From contig OX328126.1 of assembly GCA_946811695.1 (NCBI GenBank), forward strand, positions 8,768,361-8,832,360: DNA of 64,000 bases. Reading direction: 5' to 3'. Below the pieces are notes generated by a model. It was not told the origin of the DNA, did not search any database, and saw nothing but the letters and a program-made list of their open reading frames with translations. The stretch's first letter is position 1. Each line of letters begins with the position of its first letter. Positions 1-9,629 of the stretch are shown piece by piece. Both the position numbers and the translations under genes were made by a program. This DNA is from Gonocerus acuteangulatus. Its lineage: Eukaryota > Arthropoda > Insecta > Hemiptera > Coreidae.

Positions 1-573
1 GAGTGTGTGTACGTAGTCTGTGATTGTCGGCATTTCCAGGTCGTCGTGCATGTCTGTAATTTTAGTGTATCTGGGGTAGTCATTTATAATTCTGAGACAG
101 ATGTTTTGGATAACCTGAAGTTTTTTGTAGTTTGTTGAACAGGTTGAACTCCAAACAGGACAAGCATACAACAGTACAGGGCGTACAATCATTTTATAAA
201 GAATTGTTTTATTTTTCGGGCTTAATTTAGATTTTTTATTAAAATAAGGGAACATTGAGTAGAGTAATTTCATACAACTATCCCGCTTCTGGTTTATGTG
301 CTCGGTGAAGGTGAGACCTCTATCTATAATTAGTCCTAAATATTTTGAATGGGGTTTCCATGGAATCGTATTATTTTGAATTTTAATATAAATTTCTTGT
401 CGCGGTCTTCTCTTTGTAAACAGAACTGCTTCTGTTTTTGTGTGATTTATTTTTATTTTCCATTTCCAATAATATGCATGGATCTTTTTAAAACTACATT
501 GCAATCTGTTTGCTATTGTATCGAGTCTGAATGAGCTTGTATACAGGGCAGTATCATCGGCAAATAGTGAAAA
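1..573 (-). pseudogene. Jockey-like LINE reverse transcriptase fragment
   Basis: The minus strand is open from about 573 to the window edge and encodes roughly 190 residues of a non-LTR retrotransposon reverse transcriptase. It begins at the catalytic box FADDTALY and continues through conserved blocks including KYLGLIIDRGLTF, YKMIVRPVLLYACPVWSS, KKLQVIQNICLRIIN and DMHDDLEMPTI. This block order is typical of the palm end, thumb and connection of Jockey/I-type LINEs, which copy RNA into DNA at the target site. Everything upstream of the FADD box (fingers, endonuclease, ORF1) is missing: sequence before 573 is unrelated and carries stops. The reading frame itself has no stop, so the insertion may be fairly young or extend as a longer copy beyond the window. 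The recognition is strong; the clade is less certain. Confidence 0.9.
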
Positions 574-669
574 AAAACCATGTTACAGTAAACTGATTCA
601 ACTGGTTAATGAACTTGACCTTTAAAATAAGAAGAAAGATTTTTGTACCAAATGTAATCAAAATAGAAC

Positions 670-1215
670 CATTTTTGAGCGGTTGAGGAACTTCTTAATA
701 ATTTAAACCCCCCTAAAAGTACTTAAACATTTGAATATCAAAAAAACCTTTCTTAGCGAGTGTTTACACTTTAAACGTATTGTCCTTGCAAAAGTTCAAA
801 TTTTTGTGTCAAGTGGTTCGGGATATTATTACCTCGGATGGGCCATCACCAGGGCGTGAACTCTATGAGGGACAAAATCACATTTTATTTCTAGTAATTC
901 AAGGATTGAAATCATAGTTGAAATTAACCTCAATTATAAATAATACTATGGAATAGATAATGTACGGTAACATCTGTTCTGTTATCGTCCTAGCAACGCA
1001 TGCTGCCTTGGCTTGATTGACCTAACCAGCTAAAACTTTAAACTCCTCTAAAAATACTTAAAAATTCGAATATCAAAAAATCCTTTCTTAGCGAGTGCCT
1101 ATATTATATAGGGAGTGTCCATACAAAATTTCAAAATTTTCTGTTGAGTGGTTTGGGCTGGGGGATGATAGGTGAGTGAATGAGTGAGTGAGTGGTATTT
1201 GACAAATATATAGTA
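670..1215 (-). mobile_element. Helitron family A, 5' part
   Basis: This non-coding stretch ends at 1215 with the same terminus as the complete copy at 1487-2091 (minus-strand 5' TCTACTATATATTTGTC), preceded by the GAGTGAGTG run and the TTTCTTAGCGAGTG block. The block is present twice here (near 752 and 1084), indicating an internal duplication or two merged copies. The CTAG 3' end is absent. Bases 574-669 have no recognisable content. Confidence 0.6.
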
Positions 1216-1486
1216 GATTCATATTCACTTTTTTTTTTTATTTTATTCTTTTTTTCTTAAGCATTTTTATTTCGTTACCCAATATATATTAGCATATATA
1301 TTAAGAAGTGTAAATAATGGTTGACTCCTTCCTTATACTTTTCATTAGCATATATATTTATATATTTATTTGTTTCTTGAGCTTCCCAACAAAGGCAATT
1401 TGCTCACTTTAAACAAGCATCATACATAATAAATTTAAATATTTGCAGTAAACAGTTAATTGAAATCATAGTAAAATATTAAAGTA
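1216..1486. other. AT-rich spacer, nothing recognised
   Basis: Homopolymer-rich AT sequence with T runs near 1231 and 1250. No reading frame, RNA motif or repeat shared with the rest of the window was found. Confidence 0.5.
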
Positions 1487-2091
1487 CTAGCTGAATGCCC
1501 GTGCTTCGGCACGGCAGATAAGTAGTTATTTTATTGCGTTAAATAATGTTTCATTAAAATTACGTTACTATACAATTTTTATTATAGCACGGTTTCCGTC
1601 ATACTACATGTTATTCAATGGGCGTTAAAATTTAAAAGTTTATGTTTCCAAAAAGTTATTTGGAAACACCCATTATATTACCAAGGTTATAGGCGAGGAG
1701 GCTGTGCAAGGGTTCCGGATATAATTGCCTCACCTAGAAAACTCTAAGGAGAGGCTTACCATACCGGTAAGCCTATCCGGTATGGTAAGCCTCTCATCAT
1801 TTCTAACCTCAATTAGAAATAAAACTATGAGATAGATAATGTAAGGTAACAGCTGTTCTTTATCGTCCTAGCAACGCAGGCTGCCTAGGCTTGCCTTCTC
1901 TAACCAACGCAAACTTTAAACCCCCCTAAAAATGCATAAAAATACGAATATCAAAAAATCCTTTCTTAGCGAGCGCCTACGTTATATAGGGAGTGTCCAT
2001 GCAAAATTTCAAAATTTTCTGTCGAGCGGTTTGGGCTGGGCGTTGATAGATGAGTGAGTGAGTGAGTGGTATTTGACAAATATATAGTAGA
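1487..2091 (-). mobile_element. Non-autonomous Helitron, family A, complete
   Basis: Read on the minus strand, this 605-bp element has all Helitron end marks. It starts with TC (TCTACTATATA), ends with CTAG, lies between A and T, and has a 6-bp GC-rich hairpin (CCGTGC CGAA GCACGG) eight bases before the terminal CTAG. Helitrons transpose by a rolling-circle mechanism with the hairpin as terminator and insert between A and T without duplicating the target. No Rep/helicase coding is present, so it would depend on an autonomous partner. Partial relatives lie at 670, 2642, 34545, 35497 and 42700. It contains a separate 17-bp perfect inverted repeat at 1751-1793. Confidence 0.85.
1751..1793. repeat. 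17-bp perfect inverted repeat inside Helitron A
   Basis: GAGGCTTACCATACCGG at 1751-1767 is answered by its exact reverse complement at 1777-1793 across a 9-base loop. The related copy at 35497-35794 has only one arm, so the hairpin is not a fixed part of the family and may be a small foldback insertion or a replication-slippage product. Confidence 0.8.
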
Positions 2092-2641
2092 TGAACACAA
2101 CACAATATAAAGTGAATTTAACTTAAGTAAAACAGCTGTGTTATTTTCGCACTTGTTACTATAGTAATATACCAAATCATGGAAAACCAAAACAAAAAAT
2201 ATCAAAAATTATATAAGAAAATTGTCATAAATAAATAGACGAGCACAATTAAAAATTGTACTATATAAATTGTAAAGATAGTAAATAAATATTAATTCAA
2301 AAAAATATTTATTATGTACACTAATTTCTAATATATGCCAAATTGTGTATATTACAACGAAACACGACATACATTGTGCAAATCAAAATAGAATCAGGTG
2401 CTGTAAAAATACATTAAATCGGTCTTTTAATAATGAGGTTTTTGAAGAACGGACTTATCAATTTTCCTTTACCTGGCGTTATTGTTACTTTCTTGCGGAA
2501 AAACTAGATAATTAACATCTAATAATGTAAAAAAAAAAAAAAAAAAATCGACTAAATCGAGCCGTCAAAAGTTGGGGTTTACTTGAGAACAAAATTACAT
2601 ATATAAAAAGTATTCATGTTATTTTTAGTTTAAATAGATTA
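2092..2641. other. AT-rich spacer with poly-A run
   Basis: No gene is visible. A run of about 20 A lies near 2529-2548, but no SINE or LINE body was recognised upstream of it. Short open frames here are AT-biased and lack splice or protein signals. Confidence 0.5.
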
Positions 2642-2990
2642 CTAGCTAAACACCAGTCCTTCGTCCGGAAGATAAGTAGTTATTTTATTATGTTAAATAA
2701 TGTTTCATCAAAATTAACGATACTATATAACTTTGTACAGTTTAGTATAGCACGGTTCCCGTCATATGTTATTCATCATTTGATAAGTACTCAAAGTATA
2801 GTGTTTCTTGACACTGGGGCGCTCCGGACAAGTGTCAAGAAACAGATAACCTAGAGATAACCCTTAATCTATAGGTTAACTGTAACAGGAGTTTAACCGG
2901 TACAGGTTAAAAATCTTTGTCAACAATAAGTGTACGTTAAAATTTAAAAATTTATATTTCCAAGATATTGTTTTGATATAATGAATTTCA
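2642..2990 (-). mobile_element. Helitron family A, 3' half, variant subfamily
   Basis: The CTAG end at 2642-2645 is followed by family A sequence (GATAAGTAGTTATTTTATTATG and onward), but the terminal hairpin is damaged (CAGTCCTTCGTCCGG). The interior carries a 13-bp perfect inverted repeat at 2803-2843, arms GTTTCTTGACACT and AGTGTCAAGAAAC. The copy at 42700 shares this subfamily layout but has lost the right arm. Confidence 0.7.
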
Positions 2991-3405
2991 GAGATCCTTA
3001 CTAATAGAGAATGTAACACAAACTGAACTAATCTTTGAGTAAAAACAACATTAATAACCGTTGTTTATAATCCAGAAACTAGACTTTAGATTATATTTCT
3101 TTACTTGGCAAGCACTTTTCTAAACAACATGTATATTCAAATCCTGCATTATTTTGCACCAACCCGATACTTTACTGTAACTATAAAATATATGGTTAAC
3201 ATACCTTTGCATCGGGGTAATGTGAAGTGTGAAATTCCTTACCTGGAAAATAAAAAAATGTATATCAATTTGGATAAAAATAATGTATTAGAAGGTAGAA
3301 TATTACAATTTTAGTTGGATTTCCGACAACATTAGATAAGCAAATATGGAATGGTTGGGATTCGGCTAAAGAAACCTTAATACGATTTTTGTAAAAAAAT
3401 CTATA

Positions 3406-3450
3406 TTTAGGACGTTTCGGCTACTCATTGGTAGCCTTCGTCAGCTAAAA
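3406..3450 (-). ncRNA. Hammerhead ribozyme, intact core (family A)
   Basis: On the minus strand the order is stem I strand TTTAG, core CTGACGA, stem II (GGCTAC, loop, GTAGCC, six perfect pairs), core GAAA, then CGTC and stem I strand CTAAA (five pairs). All invariant hammerhead positions are present and the cleavage triplet would be GUC at the end of CGTC. Stem III is minimal, as in the ribozymes of Penelope-like elements. Predicted to be active; cleavage is not shown by sequence alone. Confidence 0.8.
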
Positions 3451-3644
3451 TGACAAAAAACAAACAGAAATTAATAGTAATTTATACTAATACTAATAAC
3501 TTATTATAAAAGAACAATTTGGTGTTAAATTATTAGAACATCTAATAGAAAACCTTAGTTGTTCTAATAATTTAACACCAAATTGTTCTTTTATAATAAG
3601 TTATCTGTATTAGTATAAATTAGTATTAATTTCTGTTTTTCTTG

Positions 3645-3690
3645 TCATTATAGCTGACGAAGGCTACCAAAGATTAGTCAAAACGTCCTA
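3645..3690 (+). pseudogene. Decayed hammerhead motif in right arm
   Basis: The right-arm partner of the motif at 3406-3450 retains CTGACGA, but the second core is AAAA instead of GAAA and stem II no longer pairs (GGCTAC against TTAGTC). It should not cleave. Confidence 0.7.
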
Positions 3691-3811
3691 AATATAGATT
3701 TTTTTAAACAAAAATCGTATTGAGGTTTCTTTAGCCGAATCCCAACCATTCCATCTTTACTTATCACCTTGACGGCTAACTATCTAATCTTCATAACATT
3801 AGATAAGTATT

Positions 3812-3814
<3 letters not shown>

Positions 3815-3876
<62 letters not shown>

Positions 3877-3926
3877 TCTCCCACTTATGAATCAAGTGCG
3901 CTAGCCACTAGACCACGGGAGACCCC
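3815..3926 (-). mobile_element. SINE1, truncated, with 13-bp target duplication
   Basis: Minus-strand tRNA-derived head (GGGGTCTCCCGTGGTCTAGTGGC, then TTCATAAGTGGGAGATGG) runs straight into about 56 A residues, so the B box and the usual tRNA-unrelated body are missing. Perfect 13-bp duplications GATAAGTATTAGT flank it at 3802-3814 and 3927-3939, showing LINE-type integration. The body was therefore probably absent before insertion. Confidence 0.85.
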
Positions 3927-4680
3927 GATAAGTATTAGTGTATGTAATTAATTTTAGGTATTATTAATGCTAATTGTGTTGCGATAAGTGCATTAGCCCT
4001 AGTTAATTTAGGCTGTGTACTATCTGGGAGATGGAAATTCCCTTGTGATAAAAGAATTTCTCTGGGCTTTGAATAATTTTAGCCAACTAAAGTGGTAATG
4101 AGATGCAAATCTCGTCTACAAATGCGAATAGACCTTGTGTAGTTATTTGCCGGATAAGAATCTTTTAATGAGAACAGCGTTTGTATATTTGGTTCACTAC
4201 ATGTTTTCTTTTTTGCGAGATTCCGTGGTGAAAAAAGTTCTTGACGCATGAGATGAACAACTTTAAGTTTTCATAACCTATATAATTTATTTAATTAAAA
4301 TGTTAACGTCTATTAAAACATAAAACAGACTTTTAAGACAGGTTATGGTCGCTGACTCAAATCCGGCCCGGAGGACCATTTGAACCAAAACGTCTACATT
4401 CGCTTTAAGTGTAGATGTGTCTATATAATTTTTACTCTAATTTTGGCCTGCTTAAAGGAGACTGAAAAGAAATAGATAGATAGAAAATAGATTTTATTTA
4501 CATGATATCGTCCCTACCATGTCGAATATGCAAATCGGAGCAAACTAGAGAACGAACATATTCTATCCATTGACGAAGTAATATATTGATAAATGGTCTT
4601 ATTCGATACTTTATTTAAGGCATTAAGAGCTATTTCATAGGGGTTTGTAAAAAACAGCTAACATTTGTAATAACATTACT

Positions 4681-4866
4681 AGGGTCTCCCCGTGGTCCAG
4701 TGACTAATGCCTTGGATTTCAATGTGGGAAATAGAGGTCTCGTCAGCGGCAAGGACTTTTCTCATTTCAGAGTCCGTTGGGAAAATTCCCTGTTGCACCA
4801 TGGATGCCGGCGCTAATGACCCAGATGTCGCCGAAATAAAAAAAAAAAAAAACAACAAAAAAAAAA
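4681..4866 (+). mobile_element. SINE1, full length but diverged
   Basis: Head GGGTCTCCCCGTGGTCCAGTG, body with TGGGAAAATTCCCTG and GGATGCCGGCGCTAATGACC, and an A-rich tail mixed with C. The B box is badly diverged (GGTCTCGTCAG in place of GGTTCGATTCC), so Pol III transcription of this copy is unlikely. No clear target duplication. Confidence 0.8.
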
Positions 4867-4901
4867 CACGTTCCTCAATATTTGGGAATGATATATAAAG
4901 A

Positions 4902-5341
4902 ATTCAGAGCACAACTAAACCAAGTCTATATATGTTACACAGTTTTCAGAAAATGTAACATCTATATGTTACACAGTTCTCAGAAAATGTAACATCTATA
5001 TGTTACACAGTTCTCAGAAAATGAGTATTATGTGTTTTAATCGCAGAGACGTTGTATAATTCCTATTAACCAGAATAAGTTTTAAAAATATTTGAACTTA
5101 TTCACTTACATTATTTATGTAAATGCTTGTTCATAAAAAAAGTTACAACTTGGACTTGGCTTAATTGTGCTCTGAAAACAAATAATACTGACATCCAGAC
5201 GTGCAGCAAGGACTACTACAAGTGGCAAAATAATGAAGTTAGGGCTTCCTGTAGCACTGAAAAGAACTATTTCAGTAATACTCTTTAATTCCATCACAAC
5301 ATAAAATACCAAAAATGGATTTGATATATTAGTGCTCTGAC
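4902..5341 (-). mobile_element. TIR element M1 (short, non-autonomous)
   Basis: Both ends carry the TIR TTCAGAGCACAACTAAACCAAGTC or a close variant. The interior (TTTTCAGTGCTACAGGA, CATAAATAATGTAAGTG, GTCTCTGCGATTAAAA) aligns along its length with 29640-30618, which is the same family interrupted by about 590 bp. A further inverted TIR-like block lies near 5150-5180. No transposase is encoded and the superfamily is not identified. Confidence 0.7.
4925..5022 (+). repeat. 34-bp minisatellite, 3 copies
   Basis: Three head-to-tail units of TCTATATGTTACACAGTTCT followed by CAGAAAATGTAACA, lying just inside one end of element M1. The copy at 29640 lacks the expansion, so it arose after insertion. 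Confidence 0.85.
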
Positions 5342-5966
5342 CATTTACAGGTGTAATTTTCGATAACCTCAGAAAGTGCTAAATATACTATAATTTTTTC
5401 TTGGTTTAAAAAAGTTTCTGACAAATAAAGGAGCCCAAGAAAAGGAGGGTTTAGAGATTAGTAATAATTCTCTTCTAAGAACCCTCAGGGGTGTTTGAGT
5501 AGCCGGCCTAGTAAGAGCTTAATCTTTTAAGGGGATTAATTGATGGTTTCTCTTGGGATCTTTTAAAGATCTACATTTATAGCAAGACATTCATTCTTAC
5601 TTCGGATCAAACCTTTATCGAAAAAATATTTGTTAAATTATGACCAGATATTTTATGCTGAAGGTTTATTCACTTGAGAGTATTTTTTAAAATAATAATG
5701 CTTTTTCTATTGGTTCGTTTATGGTCGTTGGAAACCCAATCACTGAAGAAAAGCGTATTTATCTATAAATATTATAAAATAAAGTGTGCAACGTGCGTGC
5801 CGCTAAAGCACAGAAATGATTCCCGGTACGATCATGGGAGTTCTATGGTGTGGGAACCGTCTATCTACCGTCCATGAAGAAGGTACTTGTTTTTACCTGA
5901 AGGGGATGCTTTTGAAGAAATAAGGGCTGGAAGTTACGTCCTCTAGACATTTCTGGAACATTCTAT
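5342..5966. other. No gene recognised
   Basis: Unassigned AT-rich sequence. The reading frame at 5674-5877 starts with a hydrophobic stretch but has no family resemblance, no splice context and ordinary background composition, so it is not called as a gene. Confidence 0.5.
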
Positions 5967-6390
5967 ATAGTCCGAGACGCACTTTTCATGAAGTGTTTTA
6001 TTCACCCTGAAATTTTGCTATAATCTACCTCTTGGGTACACATAAGAAGGTAAGTATGTGTTTCCTGGACATACCTTGGAACACCAGGTACTGCGCATAG
6101 GGGAAAGGTGCAAGACAATATTGCCCAAAAATAGTGTTTTATTCAGAAGCCAACTATCTTTAATGTAAAATTAAGACAATTTTAAAATGAATAATAAATA
6201 AGGCAGGCAGTTTTAAGGGGGTTAAAATGTAAATTAAAAAAAAAAGTACCTAGTTTTTATTTTTAATATTAAATGAAGTTCTTTATTCACGCTGCGATTT
6301 AAACAGCGTCTTCAATAAGCATATTTGAAAATAATTGCATAAGGGCAGACACTTATGAAAAGTGCGTTGCTGGCTCTCGGTCTAATAGCT
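5967..6390. mobile_element. Long-TIR foldback F7, right arm mostly lost
   Basis: The left arm (GCACTTTTCATGAAGTGTTTTA through CTGGACATACCTTGGAAC to GCCAACTATCTTTAATG) and part of the spacer match the complete copy at 39325-40045. Only a short piece of right arm survives near 6355-6390 (GAAAAGTGCGTTGCTGG). Non-coding. Confidence 0.65.
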
Positions 6391-6444
6391 TTCCACATCA
6401 TTCCAAAAAACTTTTGAACACTTCAGAACACTGTTATTCTATGC

Positions 6445-6590
6445 GAAGGTAGGGATTTTCAGGGTTCGGCCGTTATTTCTTAATAAAACTACATTTTACA
6501 TGTGAAAATGGTTTTATTGTTGCTGACGTTTAGGCTTGAAATTCAAGCCTTCATCAGGGCTGTAAAGCAAGTAGGACTGATTTAATACTA
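6445..6590 (-). mobile_element. Penelope-like family B fragment
   Basis: Sequence GGTAGGGATTTTCAGGGTTCGG through AATAAAACTACATTTTA to the hammerhead region matches the arms of the palindrome at 45897-46690. It runs into (CA)n then (TA)n at 6591-6666. Only one arm is present. Confidence 0.7.
6521..6562 (-). pseudogene. Hammerhead motif with core G to U change
   Basis: CTGATGA and stem II (GGCTTGAA, TTCAAGCC) are intact but the second core reads TAAA instead of GAAA, replacing the catalytic G12. Predicted inactive. Confidence 0.7.

Positions 6591-6666
<76 letters not shown>
6591..6666 (+). repeat. (CA)n-(TA)n microsatellite
   Basis: Twenty-odd bases of CA repeat followed by about 48 bases of TA repeat, directly abutting a SINE2. 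Confidence 0.95.
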
Positions 6667-6668
<2 letters not shown>

Positions 6669-7008
6669 GGGCGAGGTTAGCTCAGTAGTAGAGCACTGGA
6701 CTAAGTATGATGGAGGACCTGAGTTCAAATCCCGAGCAAGCACTAAAGATTTTTTCTTCTAGTGTCTTCGTTCAAGGGTTGGATTCGGCCTCCCTGACCG
6801 TCCCTAGGCCAACCCAGCCTTTAATTAGTTTAATAATGGGTACCTTGGTTGGTGCTAATGACTCTAGGAGTCGAAGCAGCCAAGGGGAAAATCAGGCGGC
6901 CGGAGCATAGTGCTGACCACACTATCTCCCTAGTGTGCCGTATGGTCATGAATCAGATACCTCTATAGTATCTGCCCCTCAGGGCCCTCGTGGCCTGTTA
7001 CGGGTCTG

Positions 7009-7013
<5 letters not shown>
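6667..7013 (+). mobile_element. SINE2 copy in TA tract
   Basis: tRNA-like head with A box TTAGCTCAGTAGTAGAGCAC and B box GAGTTCAAATCCCGAGC, then the SINE2 body (CTTCTAGTG, CCGTCCCTAGGC, GGGTACCTTGG, GCCGTATGGTCA, CTGCCCCTC) ending CTGATTTT. (TA)n lies on both sides, 6617-6666 and 7014-7073. Confidence 0.9.

Positions 7014-7073
<60 letters not shown>
7014..7073 (+). repeat. (TA)n microsatellite between two SINE2 copies
   Basis: About 60 bases of uninterrupted TA. Confidence 0.95.
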
Positions 7074-7077
<4 letters not shown>

Positions 7078-7427
7078 GGCGAGGTTAGCTCAGTGGCAGA
7101 GCACTCGACTAATGAACTGGAGGACCAGGTTCAAAACCCGAGCGCGCACTAAAGATTTTTTCTTCTAGTGCTGCCGTTCGAGGGTTGGATTTGGGGTCCC
7201 AGATCGTCCCTAGGCTCACCCAGCCTTTAATTAATTTAATTAATAATGGGTACCTTGGGTGCTAATGACTCTAGCAGTCGAAGCAGCCAAGGGGAAAATC
7301 AGGCGGCCGGAGCATAGTGTTGACCACACTATCTTCCTAGTGTGCCGTATGGTCAAGAATCAGGTACCACTACAGTATCTGCCCCTCTGGGCCCTTGTGG
7401 CCTGTTATGGGACTGATTTTTTTTTTT

Positions 7428-7429
<2 letters not shown>
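7074..7429 (+). mobile_element. SINE2 copy in TA tract
   Basis: Full-length head and body. The anticodon-loop position reads CTAATGA, suggesting but not proving an Ile-type (AAT) tRNA ancestor. B box is GGTTCAAAACCCG. The 3' end is CTGATTTT extended by a T run, then (TA)n at 7430-7473. It differs from the copy at 6667 in head and body, so it is an independent subfamily insertion and not a tandem duplicate. Confidence 0.9.
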
Positions 7430-7477
<48 letters not shown>

Positions 7478-8047
7478 TATATTATATACATATAAGTTAT
7501 ATGTGCAAAAAAGATTAAACAAACAGAAAAACATAATACACAGCTAGAAAATCAATTACGAGAGCACTGTGTGTTCTCCATCTCATACTTTCAGTAGACT
7601 CATTGTCGCCGTCTAGTGACGGAGCGATTTAGTGAATTCAAAATTGGATATTACAACATATTTTTACGATTTACATTAGTGCCAATATACCACAACTGCA
7701 ATTCAGTGATTTCACCTAGCGCCTAGGGGCAACATCCACCTCCTAAAATACAGTCCACTTGCTTCCAGGTGTCGAATACGACACTTTTCGTTTCTTTTCT
7801 TGTACGGCGGTTATCTCGGCATAAATTAAGGGTTGTAGGCGTGAATAACCGTATCTATCAGTAGTCCTCCAGACAACAAACTGGAAAATATAGTCATTGA
7901 CCTTAATTCTTCCTCGTAATCTGTGGCAAACTGAGTTTCAGTGTCGGATACGACACCGCCTTGTGGTATACGTGACAACTTTTTCATCGTGTATGTAGAG
8001 CTCAAGGAGTTATTCCATGTCTATTTACCGTTGTTTTACACGTTAAT

Positions 8048-8621
8048 ATGATAAGTTATCGTCTGTCGGTTGCCGATGAAGAAATTCTACAAGAACCGGC
8101 CCGGTTAGAGGATGAAGGAACTCATGAAGAATTTCATAGTGACGAAACGTGTAGTGAAACCGAAGTCTTTTTTAAAACTTGCTTTCTCTTTAGTTACACC
8201 TTGCATGAATGAAAGGTTATAAAATCTTCTCATTCCAAAATCATTTCAAGATGAGATCTGCAGCATCCTAGCGAAAACACACCAACTCCTTCAAGTTCAA
8301 AAGGACTTCGAAAATGTTCTTTCTATTTACGGAAAAAGAACAGGGAAATCAAACCTATCTTCAGTGCAATAAAATTATTTGTGGTGAACACAAAAGAGTA
8401 ATATGTCCGTCAAGCGAGGTCTCCCGTGGTCTAATGGCTAGCGCATTGGATTCATAAGCGGGAGATGGTGGGTTCGATTCCCAACCTCCGGCAGGAATTT
8501 TCTCATCCCACGGCTCGCTGGGAAAATTCCTCGCTGCACCCTGGATGTCGGCGCTAATGAACTAGATGTAGATGCGCCGAAAAAAAAAAATGTCCGTCCA
8601 GCTACGTCAAAATTAAATAAA
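8048..8621 (+). pseudogene. piggyBac-like transposase relic, N- and C-terminus only
   Basis: An ATG at 8048 opens a frame resembling the acidic N-terminus of piggyBac/PGBD transposases (RLSVADEEILQE, then HEEFHSDETCSETE), ending at TGA near 8213. From about 8290 a second piece resembles the C-terminal cysteine-rich zinc-binding domain: TPSSSKGLRKCSFY, then after a frameshift TYLQCNKIICGEHKRVICP. The whole DDD catalytic core between them is missing, so no active enzyme is possible. One expected zinc ligand after CSF is Tyr. A SINE1 inserted four codons or so before the stop; the frame resumes after it and ends at TAA near 8620. Confidence 0.6.
8416..8589 (+). mobile_element. SINE1, full length, with target duplication
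   Basis: Cleanest SINE1 in the window: A box region GTGGTCTAATGGCTAGCGC, anticodon loop TTCATAA (Met-like), B box GGTTCGATTCCC, then body GGGAAAATTCCTCGCTGCACC and GGATGTCGGCGCTAATG and an A tail. Duplications ATGTCCGTCAAGC (8403-8415) and ATGTCCGTCCAGC (8590-8602) flank it with one mismatch. Its promoter boxes are intact enough for Pol III. Confidence 0.92.
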
Positions 8622-9174
8622 ATATTTTATATTATTTTGTGACAATTTTTTTTTTTTTTAATTTTTGTAATTAATTATAAATATATTTATAATAAATATA
8701 CCTTTCTTTTATGTAACTTGTATTCATTTCTACCCCATTAACATCGTTATTTGGAAAATGAAGTTTTTCTACTAGGCGTCGTATCCGACACCGCCTTGTG
8801 GTATGTGTACTGAAAAACACCTTGTGGGAGGAGGTTTAGGACAAAAACCAATCACACTGCCTTCGACTGAAAATTGAATCGCCAATCATATAACTCGGAT
8901 ATCATAACAAATTTTTAGGAAAAACTACAAAGCTATAAAAAAATAATTTTCCTTAAAAAACGAATTATATTACAGAAATGAGAATCTAAGATTTTCCGTC
9001 ATTTGTCGCTTCGTCCGGGATATAAACTAGATTTCGTGCAGGCTTAATAGAGAAAGAAGACTTATAGCTTTCCTAAATCGGAAAAAAATGTGTGTCAAAG
9101 ATTAGGGAAGGAAAAAAAATTGCGATCAAGATTAATAGTGTTGGGGGTTTGATAAATTCACAAAAGTTCTTATT

Positions 9175-9625
9175 TCCTCAAATAGTGTATCACTTCGTGC
9201 CTAATAGTTCGACAAATAGTTCGTCATTTCGTTTATGAACTTTCTTTATAAACTAAACAATAACAGTGAATCACTTCGTGCCTAATAGTTCGACAAATAG
9301 TTCGTCATTTCGTTTATAAACTTTCTGTATAAACTAAACAATAATAGTGAATCATTTCGTGCCTAATAGTTCGTCATTTCGTTTATAAACTTCGTGCCTA
9401 ATAGTTCGACGAATAGTTCGTCATTTCGTTTATAAACTTTCTGTATAAACTAAACAATAATAGTGAATCACTTCGCGCCTAATAGTTCTACGAATAGTTC
9501 GTCATTTCGTTTATAAACTTTCTGTATAAACTAAACAATAATAGTGAATCACTTCGCGCCTAATAGTTCGACGAATAGTTCGTCATTTCGTTTATAAACT
9601 TTCTGTATAAACTAAACAATTATTC
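9175..9625 (+). repeat. 81-bp minisatellite, about 5 copies
   Basis: Head-to-tail units containing CACTTCGTGCCTAATAGTTC, GACGAATAGTTCGTC and TTTATAAACTTTCTGTATAAAC. The third unit is a recombinant with a partial duplication. Each unit holds a perfect 6-bp stem with 3-base loop (GACGAA TAG TTCGTC). Confidence 0.9.
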
Positions 9626-9629
9626 AACT

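Larger units (their letters stand above)
3344..3757. mobile_element. Palindromic Penelope-like element, family A
   Basis: Two arms of about 200 bp (3344-3543 and 3556-3757) are near-perfect reverse complements, from GGAATGGTTGGGATTCGGC at the outer edge to the inner AATTTAACACCAAATTG. Each arm holds a hammerhead ribozyme motif pointing outward. There is no coding sequence. Hammerheads in pseudo-LTRs, including inverted ones, are established for Penelope-like elements, so a non-autonomous derivative is the best reading. A related fragment lies at 20262-20480. Confidence 0.7.
7500..8900 (+). mobile_element. Internally deleted piggyBac-like element
   Basis: This region holds a piggyBac-type coding relic (8048-8621) with flanking non-coding DNA that carries short palindromes GTGTCGAATACGACAC (near 7770), GTGTCGGATACGACAC (near 7942) and GCGTCGTATCCGACAC (near 8776), the last two both followed by CGCCTTGTGGTAT. 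These behave like subterminal repeats of one element. The exact TIRs and TTAA target sites were not located, so the borders are approximate. A SINE1 sits inside at 8416-8589. Confidence 0.55.

Noticed and set aside
3238..3262. Minus-strand 38-bp microexon between TTTTCCAG and GTATGT
   Set aside because: Splice-like words are frequent in AT-rich DNA; too short to test for coding and no phase partner.
7083..7146. Functional tRNA genes at SINE2 and SINE1 heads
   Set aside because: A and B boxes are present, but anticodon and acceptor stems do not pair and each is followed by a conserved SINE body.
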